A stretch of DNA of 53,659 nucleotides, taken from Clostridiales bacterium. GTDB taxonomy: Bacteria; Bacillota; Clostridia; Christensenellales; UBA1242. A program made the position numbers and the translations under genes. How positions within the stretch are numbered: position 1 is the first letter of the stretch; each line of letters starts with the position of its first letter. The notes under the pieces are model-generated. The model did not search any database. It saw nothing but the letters and a program-made list of their open reading frames with translations, and was not told the origin of the DNA. Positions 17,591 through 26,804 of the stretch are shown in pieces. Location: the NCBI GenBank assembly GCA_015055815.1, contig SVHM01000006.1, positions 1 through 53,659 of the forward strand. The letters are read 5' to 3'.

Positions 17591-19078
17591 ATGAAAGCGA
17601 AAAAATTATTATTATGTTTGATAATGCCACTGCTATCAATTTTTATCTTCACAGGATGTAAATCAGATAGCTTAGAAAAAATAAGCAAAAATTTAAGTAC
17701 ATACAATATGGAAATCATTTATAATGACGACCATACTATAAATGTAAAACAAACTTTAAATTACAAAAACAATACCGATACAAGTTTAGATAACTTAAAA
17801 TTACACCTATATCCAAACTGCTTTAGAGAAGGTTCAACATGTACAGTTGTTAGTACTCTCAACTACAATAAATGTTATTATAATGGTGTAAGTTACGGAA
17901 GTATTAATATTGAAAAATTATCTGTCGAAGATGAAGAAAAAGAAATAATTTTAGAAGAAGATAATGATATTTTAAATGTAAATTTTTCATCATCATTATC
18001 TCCCAATTCAATAATAGAAATTAACATGGAATATTCTGTTACTATTCCCAATATTAATCATCGTTTTGGGTATGGCGAAAACACAATAAATATTGCAAAC
18101 TTTTACCCAATACCATGCATATATGAAAATGGTAATTTCGTAGTAGATAGCTATCATTATAATGGTGACCCATTCTATTCAGACATGGCAAACTACAATG
18201 TGAAAATCACAACACCAAAAGATTATATTTTAACTTCAACTGGCAATATTTTATCTGAAGCTTCAGACGAACAATTTAAAATATATAATATTTCAGCAGA
18301 AGTTGTTAGAGATTTTGCATTTGTACTTTCTGACAAATTCAATGTAGTTTCTGACACTTATAACAATACAACTGTCAATTATTATTACTACAAAAACCAA
18401 TACCCTAGCGAATGTTTAAAAGCAGGCACTGATGCAATTAGAACTTTTAACGAGACATTTGGAGAATATCCATACAAAGTCTTAAACATTGTTGAAACCA
18501 ATTTTGTACATGGCGGAATGGAGTATCCAAACTTAGTTATGATATCAGATGCTGTCGATGTTCAAAGTGATTATATCAATGTAATTATACACGAAATTGC
18601 ACATCAATGGTGGTACGGAATTGTTGGAAATAATGAGTATCAATATGGCTGGTTAGATGAAGGTTTAACCGAATATTCAACTCTACTATTTTATGAGAAA
18701 AATCCAGAGTATAATGTTAACACAGATGAGCTTATAAAAAACACAACAAATAGTTTTGTAACATTTGTTGATGTATACAAAAAAGTATTCGATACAGTTG
18801 ACACTTCTATGAATAGAAAATTAAACGAGTACAACAACGAAAGCGAATATGTTTATATTGCATATGTAAAAGGAATGCTTATTTTTGATAGTTTAAGAGA
18901 AGTGGTTGGAGACAAAAATTTCTTTGAAGGTTTAAAGATTTACTTCGATGAAAACAAGTATGGTATTGTAACACCCGACAATTTAATAAATGCTTTTGAA
19001 AAAGCATCTGGAAACACCTTAAGAGAATTTTTCTCATCATGGATTGACGGAAAAGTACAAATTTTTGCAATAAATTAA
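17591..19078 (+). CDS. M1-family-like metallopeptidase lipoprotein
   Basis: A 495-aa secreted lipoprotein. The signal peptide MKAKKLLLCLIMPLLSIFIF ends in the lipobox FTGC, with Cys23 as the lipidated residue. The zinc site HEIAHQWWYG has His334, Glu335 and His338 and the third ligand Glu357 in WLDEGLTEY, spaced exactly HExxHx18E as in M1 aminopeptidases. The GAMEN substrate motif is altered to GGMEYPN. There is no C-terminal ERAP-like domain. ATG 17591 has AAGGAG 5 nt upstream. It probably trims peptides outside the membrane. It is the first of a run of plus-strand surface and accessory genes. Confidence 0.88.
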   Translation: MKAKKLLLCLIMPLLSIFIFTGCKSDSLEKISKNLSTYNMEIIYNDDHTINVKQTLNYKNNTDTSLDNLKLHLYPNCFREGSTCTVVSTLNYNKCYYNGVSYGSINIEKLSVEDEEKEIILEEDNDILNVNFSSSLSPNSIIEINMEYSVTIPNINHRFGYGENTINIANFYPIPCIYENGNFVVDSYHYNGDPFYSDMANYNVKITTPKDYILTSTGNILSEASDEQFKIYNISAEVVRDFAFVLSDKFNVVSDTYNNTTVNYYYYKNQYPSECLKAGTDAIRTFNETFGEYPYKVLNIVETNFVHGGMEYPNLVMISDAVDVQSDYINVIIHEIAHQWWYGIVGNNEYQYGWLDEGLTEYSTLLFYEKNPEYNVNTDELIKNTTNSFVTFVDVYKKVFDTVDTSMNRKLNEYNNESEYVYIAYVKGMLIFDSLREVVGDKNFFEGLKIYFDENKYGIVTPDNLINAFEKASGNTLREFFSSWIDGKVQIFAIN

Positions 19079-19140
19079 TTTATTATGAATAATATAATTT
19101 TATCTGCGCAACATATTATTAAGAAAGGCAAATTGAATTT

Positions 19141-19214
19141 TCGTCTGAATGTTTTATTTACCTTTCTTCTGACGAGATTTTAGACCCAAGCATTTTCGCT
19201 TGGGCTTTTCTCGT
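19141..19214 (+). terminator. Terminator with a possible alternative hairpin
   Basis: Core stem CCCAAGC (19185-19191) with GCTTGGG (19198-19204) and CTTTT, extended by ACGAG (19172-19176) with CTCGT (19210-19214). An upstream TCGTC (19141-19145) can instead pair with GACGA (19171-19175), excluding the outer stem. The rest of 19079-19325 shows only the promoter region of the next gene. Confidence 0.6.
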
Positions 19215-19325
19215 TTTATAGTTTATACAAAAAAAATTATACAAATGTTAGCCAAACTTCAATGAATACTTCTTGGTAATATTGTCAAATATTTACATAC
19301 ACTATAAAAATCAAGGAGTGAAAAT

Positions 19326-20570
19326 ATGAACCCATTTAATCAAGAAACAAAAAAACTAGAAGATTACTTTATGAATTGGGAAGAGATGTATCCAAAGAGT
19401 TATGACAAAACAAAAGTCTCACCTTTTACAAAAGTAAGAATAATTCTTCTTAACGGAACGGAGTTTGAAAGCAATTGGTTTCTACATCAATTTGCAAGAA
19501 ATTGTGACAATAATGATTTAAAAAGAGAATTAGCATTAGTTCGAAACCAAGAACAACAACAGCAAAAAAGAATAAGCTGTTTAAAACCTTTAAATGAAAA
19601 TATGCTAGAAAGCACTATTGCATATGAGCAACTTGCCATTGAACTTACTGCTATCCTTGCTCAAAATTGCAAATGCAAAAACACAAAAGCAGCACTTGAC
19701 TTTGCTTTGCTTGAAGACTTTGACCACTTGTATAGATTTGCAAATCTTTTAAGAATTGATTTTGGTATTGATGCAGAGACAATGGTTGGCAAGTTTACCG
19801 AAATCATCCCCGGCAGACCAACAATAGCACATCACCGTCATCCAATGGACAATGTAAAAAATCATATGGATAGTCAAAAGGCAGACCTTTACACAAAACT
19901 AATCGGAAATATAATCACAGCAGCCGAGCAACAAACGATGAACTTTTATATGAATATGGCAAACTGTTACAAAAACGATTTAGGCAGAAAATTGTTTGCA
20001 GAAATTGGAATGGTTGAAGAAGAGCATGTAACCCAATATGAAAGTTTAAAAGACCCTAATTGCACTTGGCTAGAACAATGGGTTATGCACGAATATACTG
20101 AATGTTATTTATATTATAGCGCTTGGCAAGATGAGAGCGACGAGTATATAAAAGGTATTTGGGAAGAACATTATTATATGGAATGCGCACACTTAAAAAG
20201 AGCTTGTGAATGTTTAGAAAAATATGGCGACACCGACTGCAAATCAGTTATACCAAAACCTGAGTTTCCAAAACTTTTAGTGTTTGGAGAAAATATTGAT
20301 TATATTAGAGAAGTTTTAAAAACTGTAGATGTCACATCAACAGAAGAAACTTACACAAATATTTACGATTTGCCTGATGACCACAGATATTTTCAACACA
20401 ATAAGCTTATTAATAAATCGCCAGAGATTGTTGCTAGCCATTTAGTTATTAATAAGCACATTAAAAAATTTGACAAAGATTATAGATGGTCTGTCTCCCC
20501 ACATCCAATTGAAGAACTTCAAAATAGAAAAGAAGACAATGTTTGTGTAGGTATATGTAAAGAAAATTAA
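19326..20570 (+). CDS. Double ferritin-like/rubrerythrin-like protein
   Basis: A 414-aa cytosolic, mostly helical protein. Helices with diiron-type residues occur twice: AYEQLAIELTAILA with EDFDHLYRFANLL, and AAEQQTMNFYMNMANCY with GMVEEEHVTQYESL, then HEYTECYLYY with WEEHYYMECAHLKRA. This fits two ferritin-like four-helix units in tandem. No rubredoxin CxxC pair is present. Possible roles are iron handling or peroxide protection, but neither is shown by sequence alone. AAGGAG lies 7 nt before ATG. A TTGTCA box at about 19285 with a TATAAA or TAAAAA box is a weak promoter candidate. Confidence 0.75.
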   Translation: MNPFNQETKKLEDYFMNWEEMYPKSYDKTKVSPFTKVRIILLNGTEFESNWFLHQFARNCDNNDLKRELALVRNQEQQQQKRISCLKPLNENMLESTIAYEQLAIELTAILAQNCKCKNTKAALDFALLEDFDHLYRFANLLRIDFGIDAETMVGKFTEIIPGRPTIAHHRHPMDNVKNHMDSQKADLYTKLIGNIITAAEQQTMNFYMNMANCYKNDLGRKLFAEIGMVEEEHVTQYESLKDPNCTWLEQWVMHEYTECYLYYSAWQDESDEYIKGIWEEHYYMECAHLKRACECLEKYGDTDCKSVIPKPEFPKLLVFGENIDYIREVLKTVDVTSTEETYTNIYDLPDDHRYFQHNKLINKSPEIVASHLVINKHIKKFDKDYRWSVSPHPIEELQNRKEDNVCVGICKEN

Positions 20571-20594
20571 TTGACAAGTATTTAAAAACACCCC

Positions 20595-20623
20595 TTGAAA
20601 TGAAATTTATTATATGTTATAAT
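20595..20623 (+). promoter_or_regulatory. Promoter of the 173-aa unknown gene
   Basis: TTGAAA (20595-20600), 17 nt, TATAAT (20618-20623). Like the AAA ATPase promoter it has CCCCT just before the TTGAAA box and GGGG in the short leader. Confidence 0.75.
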
Positions 20624-20651
20624 ATAATTATAAATATTGGGGGAAAATATT

Positions 20652-21173
20652 ATGTATATTCAATTTTTAATACCTTATGACGAAAATGAAACTGGAAAAA
20701 TAATAAAAACTAACGGAATAAAGGGACGATTGCTTTGTAAAAGAGGTATTGCTCACGAACAAGATGTTTGTTATTTAGTAGACGATATAATTGTTGGACA
20801 ATATGTTAGTTATGATGAAAATGGTGAATTAATTAGAAGTCATTATAGTTTGTTTAAATATATAAATGAGAGTCCAATAAATGAAATAGAAACTGGTATG
20901 TTTTTAGACCTTGTTAGTGGTGAAAAATACATGCCAACTAACCATATTGGAAACACCAAAACACCACATGTTCCAATGATTGACGGCAGACTTAAATACA
21001 AAATACACGAATTTGAAAAGTTAGACAGAATAGTAAAAAGACTGAACTTAAAGAAAGATGACTATATTTCAAGAGAAACTCTACTTGATATCCACGAAGT
21101 ACTATGCCCTATTTTAGAAAATCAAAAAGAACGCCCATATACACCTGCAGATAGTGAAGATGAAATGATTTAA
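20652..21173 (+). CDS. Hypothetical protein, 173 aa
   Basis: I do not recognise this protein. It is soluble, without signal peptide or membrane segment. It starts MYIQFLIPYDENETGKI, has a beta-rich first half and a helical, charged C-terminal part ending in an acidic tail. ATG 20652 was chosen over the in-frame TTG at 20637 because the TTG lies inside the ribosome binding site (GGGGG) that serves the ATG. It has its own promoter and terminator. Confidence 0.7.
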   Translation: MYIQFLIPYDENETGKIIKTNGIKGRLLCKRGIAHEQDVCYLVDDIIVGQYVSYDENGELIRSHYSLFKYINESPINEIETGMFLDLVSGEKYMPTNHIGNTKTPHVPMIDGRLKYKIHEFEKLDRIVKRLNLKKDDYISRETLLDIHEVLCPILENQKERPYTPADSEDEMI

Positions 21174-21179
21174 ATTGCT

Positions 21180-21217
21180 AAGCACACTTTGAAAAACCTT
21201 TCAAGTGTGCTTCTTTT
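21180..21217 (+). terminator. Terminator of the 173-aa gene
   Basis: Stem AAGCACACTT with AAGTGTGCTT, then CTTTT. Confidence 0.75.
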
Positions 21218-21229
21218 ATGGCAAATTAT

Positions 21230-21258
21230 TTGACATAAAAAGGAAAAAAATATATCAT
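21230..21258 (+). promoter_or_regulatory. Promoter of the surface subtilase gene
   Basis: TTGACA (21230-21235), 17 nt, TATCAT (21253-21258). The leader to ATG 21334 is about 70 nt, AT-rich, with AAAGGTG before the start. Confidence 0.65.
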
Positions 21259-21333
21259 GTAATAAAATATAATTTTATTACATTTTTTTGTATTTTTTAC
21301 AAAATATAAAAATATAACTTTAAAAGGTGTTTT

Positions 21334-24300
21334 ATGAAGAAAAAACTATTTACTATCTTATTATTAATATTTTCAATTTTTTCGTATACAAAATTACCAA
21401 CATTAAACATAAATGGTGAAGAGATTGAAAACACCTTTGAAGTAGATTTCCAAAATATCTTAAGAAATTATGATTACGAATATAGTGATGTCTTAATTCC
21501 AAACAATAACCTTATGTCTATTAATAATACCTACATGATTGAAGGAGAAACATTTTCTTCCCTTACAGGAGATAGACTAAAACTAAATGGTAGTACATAT
21601 CAAATTTCGAACGACGACTATACTGTTGAAATCGACCCCGAAAGCAATTCATTTATAGTTGATAACTCATACATTTCTAGCGAAGAAGATTTCGTAGAAG
21701 ATAATAATTGTCTATATGTCCCACTTGAAAATTTAGCAAAATTTTTAGGTTATCAAATATCTTTTGAAGATAGCAACGCAATTCTTTCTAGGCCATTCGC
21801 TTCCAAAAGACTCATAGTTGATAGCGATAATGATATAAATTTACTTAATTCAGTGGCATATGCTAGAGACGATAATTTCCATGTAATTCAATTTGAAAGT
21901 GAACAACACGCACATGATGCCTTTGATTATTATTCTTCTATAGAAAGTGTTGATAATGTTGCCGTTGATATAAAAGTCCATATAGCCGAAAATGAAAGTG
22001 TTGTTGCAGAAGAAGAAAATACTAGCTCATATGTTACTTGGGGCGGTAAATACTTGGGCATAGATGAGTATTTAGACAATATTGACAATTCCAAACTTAA
22101 AGATGTTGTAGTTGCCGTAATTGATACAGGTATCGACCCCGACCACACTTGGTTTGAAAATAGAATTGTAAGTGGCGGAGTTAACTTCACATCAGAAAAT
22201 CTTGGAACAAAATATAGTTACCAAGACGGACACAAACACGGAACGCACGTTAGCGGAACTATTGTTGACCTAACTCCATCGCACGTGAAAATTTTACCCA
22301 TTAAAGCACTTGACTCTAAAGGCTTTGGTGATATATCTTCAATTTGTGCCGGTATTGAAAAATGTATTGATTACAAGAAAAATGATGGCATGAATATTGT
22401 TGCAATTAATATGAGTTTAGGTGGACAAGCACCTATAAATACCGAGCCTTATACACAATATGCTAGTTGGATAGATGACGCACTTGAAAATAATATTTTT
22501 TCAGTTGTCGCAGCAGGAAACGACTCTATGGATTGTATTCAATTCGCACCAGCAAATGTAGCTTCTGCAATTACCGTATCAGCCGTTAAAGAAAAAAATA
22601 ATACTGTAGTATTCGACGATAGTTATTCAAATTACGGCTCATTTGTTGATATTTCTGCTCCAGGAACAGCAATTCAAAGTGCTGTACCAAATGATACTGA
22701 CGACACTCCACACTCAAACACACAAGCTTTGAAAGGTACTTCAATGGCAACCCCTCACGTTTCAGCCGTTGTCGCACTCCTTATGTCTAATACCGGTGAA
22801 AATTTCACAACGGAGAAACTTCAAACAACGCTATTTTCTCATGCCATAGATTTAGGCGCATCGGGTAAAGACCCCTATTATGGATACGGTTTTGTAAATA
22901 TCTCTCATGCATACACATCAGTTCTTCCAGCAGTAACATTTTCTCATAATGATATTTATTACACAAATTCTTTTGACTTAACACTTACTTCATCAACTGC
23001 CAATTCGAAAATTTACTACACACTAGACGGCACACAACCAGACAATACAAGTTTATTATATTCAGCCCCTATTCCAATACAATTCTCTGAAACAAACGTA
23101 TCGTACAAAGTATCAGCAATAGCATATCTATACGATAGTAATAACAATATAATTGGAATAAGCCCAGTAACAAGCAGAACTTATAGTTCAGAGTACGGAA
23201 CTAGCGAAGATTTCTTTGAAATTACAAGTGATGGTATAATAACGGCATTTAACGAAGATTTGGTTTTTGTAACAATTCCCGATACAATTAATGGAATTAC
23301 ACCTGTATCTATATACCGAGAAGTATTTTATAATAAATCATTATTCCAAATAACAATGCCCAACTCAATAAAAACGCTTGATATTGGTGCATTTGCTTAT
23401 TGCCTAAATTTACAAACAGTTACAGCAAATGGAATAGAAGAAGTTAACGACTCAGCATTTGAAGGTTGCTCTTCACTAAAAACATTAACAATGAATAATT
23501 TAAAAAGAATTAGTTCATACTCATTCCTTGGTTGTGATAGTTTAGAAACTCTTTCCCTACCAGCAGTAGAAGAAATTAAATTTTCAGCTTTCACAAACAA
23601 CCCAAGTTTAAAAACTCTTAATCTTCCTAATTTAACTTCTCTTGGTAGTAATGTATTTTATAACTGTACTACAATTCAAAATATTAATGTTCCAAAATTA
23701 GAAGTTGTTGGCTCATCATCATTCTACAATTGTAAAAACTTACCAAACTTTGATATGTCACATATAAAATATATCGGCAACTTCGCTTTCTATAATTGTT
23801 TAAAACTGAATGAATTAAACCTATCCAATACACAAACAATTGGATTAAAAGCTTTCTATAATTGCTCAAGCATTACTCAAGTTACACTTTCTAGAAACCT
23901 TGAAATTATTGGAAACATGGCATTTGATAGAGAAGGTGAATACATCTTAGACGAAAGCACGGTTGAAATATCTTTTATATGTTACAACGGAAATGCTTAT
24001 ACAATAGAATATATCGAGAAATATTACCCACAATCTATAATTATAACAAATGATAATGATGGGGAATTTACTTATACAATAACCACAAATGATGAAATAA
24101 CTATTACAGGATATTCTCAGAAAAACAAAGAAATTTACATCCCAGAATACATAAATGGTTACCCAGTAACAAGAGTTAGTAGTAATGCGTTTGAAGATTG
24201 TGAAAATCTTTACTCTATAAATAGCAAAACTTTAAAATACATAGAAAACGAAGCTTTTTTGAATTGTTCAAACTTGAGCTATATTAATTTACCAAACATT

Positions 24301-26727
24301 ATTTCAATTGGTAAAAAAGCATTCTATAATTGTTCAAAATTAAACGAAGTGAATATTGATAATGTTTATGAAATTGATAACAAAGCATTTGTTAATTGCT
24401 CTAGTCTTAATACGTTATCATTAGGAAGTAATGTAACACAACTTGGCGATTATTCAATAGGTTACAATTATAGTACAAGTTATAGCAAAAACGAACAATT
24501 TAGGCTTAAAGCCAAAGAAAATATAATCGTTACCAATTATGCCACAACTTATGAAATAATTTTATACGATTATTATGCAAACGCATACGAAATGTATTAT
24601 ACAACAGTATTAAATACCAGCACAGGCTTTACCACCGCTAGAATAGTAATGATTGACGGTGATTTGGTAGGTAAGCTATCACTTCCTGCCACAATAAATA
24701 ATATCCCTGTTGACGGCGTTTCTGCTTCTGCTTTTGAAAAATGTACTTTCATTACTCACGTTTATTTGCCATCATCCATTTATATCATTGGCAACTACGC
24801 ATTTTATAATTGTATCAGTCTAAAAGAAATAAACTTAGATAACGTTACAAAAATTGGTGAAAGTGCCTTTGAAAATTGTATATCCTTAGAAAAAATCTCA
24901 CTATATGACTGCCAAACTTTACCAACAAACGCATTTAAAGGTTGTCAATCTTTAACTAGTGCATACTTGCCAGTCGTAAATGTTATTGGTAGTAGTGCTT
25001 TTGAAAATTGTTATAATTTAAAAACTATTACATACAATCAATTCCACTTAGATACAATTAAAGATAGAGCATTCTATAATAATTACAGCCTTACAACATA
25101 TAATTTCAACGGTTTAAAAACACTTGGAACACAAATTGGAACTTCTAATATTTATAAAGGTGAAGTATTTGCAGGCTGTACATCACTTACAAAAATTTAT
25201 CTAAACAATATTGTAAATTTAGGAAATGACTCATTTGAAAACTCAAGAATTGAAAAAGTATTTATCGGAAAAAAATTAGAATGCCCTAGCGAATTTGTAA
25301 CTTCAAGTGACCATATTACAATTTATAGCCACTTAAATACTACCGCTCATACTTATGCCCAAAATTACAATATTAACTTTATTGCCCTAGATAGTTTAGA
25401 AATAATAGAAAACTTACCAACTACTGAAGTATATATCAAACAAAATGCTACACTTAGCCTAAACATATTAGTAAAAGGTTATGAACTTACATATAAGTTC
25501 TACAAAAAGACTTCTCCGTCTGGCGATAGTTATTTAGTTGGCGAAACCAACTCAAACGTAATTGATACTTCACAACTTGGAACATATTATTATTACTACT
25601 ATATCACTAGTTGGGACGGTCAAGCTATAAGTAGTAATTTAGCAAAAGTAGTAGTTTTAGACAGTGCAAAAACTTATCAAATAGAAATTTCACATGGCGA
25701 ACATGGAACAGTTTCTCCTAGCGGAAACTTCATGCTAGAGATTGGAAATGGCAAAGTTATAACAATTACACCAGACAAAGGATATAGAGTAAAATCATTA
25801 ATAATAAATGATAAAGATTATACTTCATACCTTTTAAGTAACAACACTTACACTGTCAAATCACTTACTGCTAACGATTATTTAATTGTAATGGTTGAAT
25901 TTGAATTAGATAACTTCTATGTAAACATATCAAGTAACGAATTGGGCATCACTACACCCGACTTATTTATCCCAAGGGGAGAAAGTCCAACAGTGACGTT
26001 TACAGCAAATGAACACTGCCATATTAAAAAACTTTTAATCAATGACCAAGAAATTAAAGAAGCAAAATTAACTGAAAGTTATTCTTATACAATAGAAAAT
26101 ATAAGTAATGACTTTGATATCGTTGTTGAATACGAATATGACACAGTTCAAATTAACATTACCAAACAAGGATATGGCGAAATCTCTAGTTCGGGAATTA
26201 TTACTTTGAATTATAATTCAAACATGAAAATTGAGTTTTTCCCAGATGACGGATACAAAATAGAATATATCTTACTAGACGGACAAAAGACTTCTGTTAA
26301 AGATAGTTATGAACTAATTAATATTACTGAAAACCATACAATTCACGCAGTATTTGAAGAAAGAAAATATATCATAGTTCTTAATAACAATTCAAATCAA
26401 GGAGATATTGTAATAAATGGTGAAGACAATTTAACATACGGCTCATCAAGAACTATTACAATTACTCCAAAAGAAGGATTTATTGTAGATAAGGTAACCG
26501 TTAATGGCGAAGAAGCATTAGTGAGAAATAACGAAGTAGAAATCAAAAATATTACAGATGATTTGAAAATAGATGTTACTTATGCGGAAGACCTAAATAT
26601 AACAATCGAAAGAACAAGAACAACCAACCAATTATCAACTACCGCAATTTTAATTATAGCTGGAATTGCCGGATCTACATTCCTTGTTCTATTCTTATGC
26701 CTAATCATTAAGAAAAAGAGAATATAA
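21334..26727 (+). CDS. Cell-surface subtilisin-like protease with BspA-type leucine-rich repeats
   Basis: A 1797-aa surface protein. Order of parts: signal peptide (1-20); a copper-amine-oxidase-N-like segment near residues 100-155; a pro-region near 165-215; an S8 catalytic domain with Asp264 (VIDTGID), His302 (HGTHVSG), oxyanion Asn396 (AAGND) and Ser470 (GTSMATPHVS); a chitobiase-C-like unit (IYYTLDGTQPDNTS, about 555-590); many LRR_5/BspA-type repeats (about 635-1360, recurring F.NC..L..I.L pattern); several beta-repeat units like divergent InlB repeats (about 1445-1750); and a C-terminal membrane helix followed by KKKRI. The catalytic residues are complete, so it is probably active. The repeats suggest binding to host, mucus or other cells. 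Single-gene unit. Confidence 0.92.
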   Translation: MKKKLFTILLLIFSIFSYTKLPTLNINGEEIENTFEVDFQNILRNYDYEYSDVLIPNNNLMSINNTYMIEGETFSSLTGDRLKLNGSTYQISNDDYTVEIDPESNSFIVDNSYISSEEDFVEDNNCLYVPLENLAKFLGYQISFEDSNAILSRPFASKRLIVDSDNDINLLNSVAYARDDNFHVIQFESEQHAHDAFDYYSSIESVDNVAVDIKVHIAENESVVAEEENTSSYVTWGGKYLGIDEYLDNIDNSKLKDVVVAVIDTGIDPDHTWFENRIVSGGVNFTSENLGTKYSYQDGHKHGTHVSGTIVDLTPSHVKILPIKALDSKGFGDISSICAGIEKCIDYKKNDGMNIVAINMSLGGQAPINTEPYTQYASWIDDALENNIFSVVAAGNDSMDCIQFAPANVASAITVSAVKEKNNTVVFDDSYSNYGSFVDISAPGTAIQSAVPNDTDDTPHSNTQALKGTSMATPHVSAVVALLMSNTGENFTTEKLQTTLFSHAIDLGASGKDPYYGYGFVNISHAYTSVLPAVTFSHNDIYYTNSFDLTLTSSTANSKIYYTLDGTQPDNTSLLYSAPIPIQFSETNVSYKVSAIAYLYDSNNNIIGISPVTSRTYSSEYGTSEDFFEITSDGIITAFNEDLVFVTIPDTINGITPVSIYREVFYNKSLFQITMPNSIKTLDIGAFAYCLNLQTVTANGIEEVNDSAFEGCSSLKTLTMNNLKRISSYSFLGCDSLETLSLPAVEEIKFSAFTNNPSLKTLNLPNLTSLGSNVFYNCTTIQNINVPKLEVVGSSSFYNCKNLPNFDMSHIKYIGNFAFYNCLKLNELNLSNTQTIGLKAFYNCSSITQVTLSRNLEIIGNMAFDREGEYILDESTVEISFICYNGNAYTIEYIEKYYPQSIIITNDNDGEFTYTITTNDEITITGYSQKNKEIYIPEYINGYPVTRVSSNAFEDCENLYSINSKTLKYIENEAFLNCSNLSYINLPNIISIGKKAFYNCSKLNEVNIDNVYEIDNKAFVNCSSLNTLSLGSNVTQLGDYSIGYNYSTSYSKNEQFRLKAKENIIVTNYATTYEIILYDYYANAYEMYYTTVLNTSTGFTTARIVMIDGDLVGKLSLPATINNIPVDGVSASAFEKCTFITHVYLPSSIYIIGNYAFYNCISLKEINLDNVTKIGESAFENCISLEKISLYDCQTLPTNAFKGCQSLTSAYLPVVNVIGSSAFENCYNLKTITYNQFHLDTIKDRAFYNNYSLTTYNFNGLKTLGTQIGTSNIYKGEVFAGCTSLTKIYLNNIVNLGNDSFENSRIEKVFIGKKLECPSEFVTSSDHITIYSHLNTTAHTYAQNYNINFIALDSLEIIENLPTTEVYIKQNATLSLNILVKGYELTYKFYKKTSPSGDSYLVGETNSNVIDTSQLGTYYYYYYITSWDGQAISSNLAKVVVLDSAKTYQIEISHGEHGTVSPSGNFMLEIGNGKVITITPDKGYRVKSLIINDKDYTSYLLSNNTYTVKSLTANDYLIVMVEFELDNFYVNISSNELGITTPDLFIPRGESPTVTFTANEHCHIKKLLINDQEIKEAKLTESYSYTIENISNDFDIVVEYEYDTVQINITKQGYGEISSSGIITLNYNSNMKIEFFPDDGYKIEYILLDGQKTSVKDSYELINITENHTIHAVFEERKYIIVLNNNSNQGDIVINGEDNLTYGSSRTITITPKEGFIVDKVTVNGEEALVRNNEVEIKNITDDLKIDVTYAEDLNITIERTRTTNQLSTTAILIIAGIAGSTFLVLFLCLIIKKKRI

Positions 26728-26730
26728 AGA

Positions 26731-26762
26731 AAAAACACATAACTAATTTGTTATGTGTTTTT
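26731..26762. terminator. Bidirectional terminator
   Basis: Perfect stem AAAAACACATAAC with GTTATGTGTTTTT and a 6-nt loop, between the convergent subtilase gene and asnS. Confidence 0.85.
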
Positions 26763-26804
26763 ATTTATATACTTTTCATATTGTATAAATATTTTTCACT
26801 TTCC

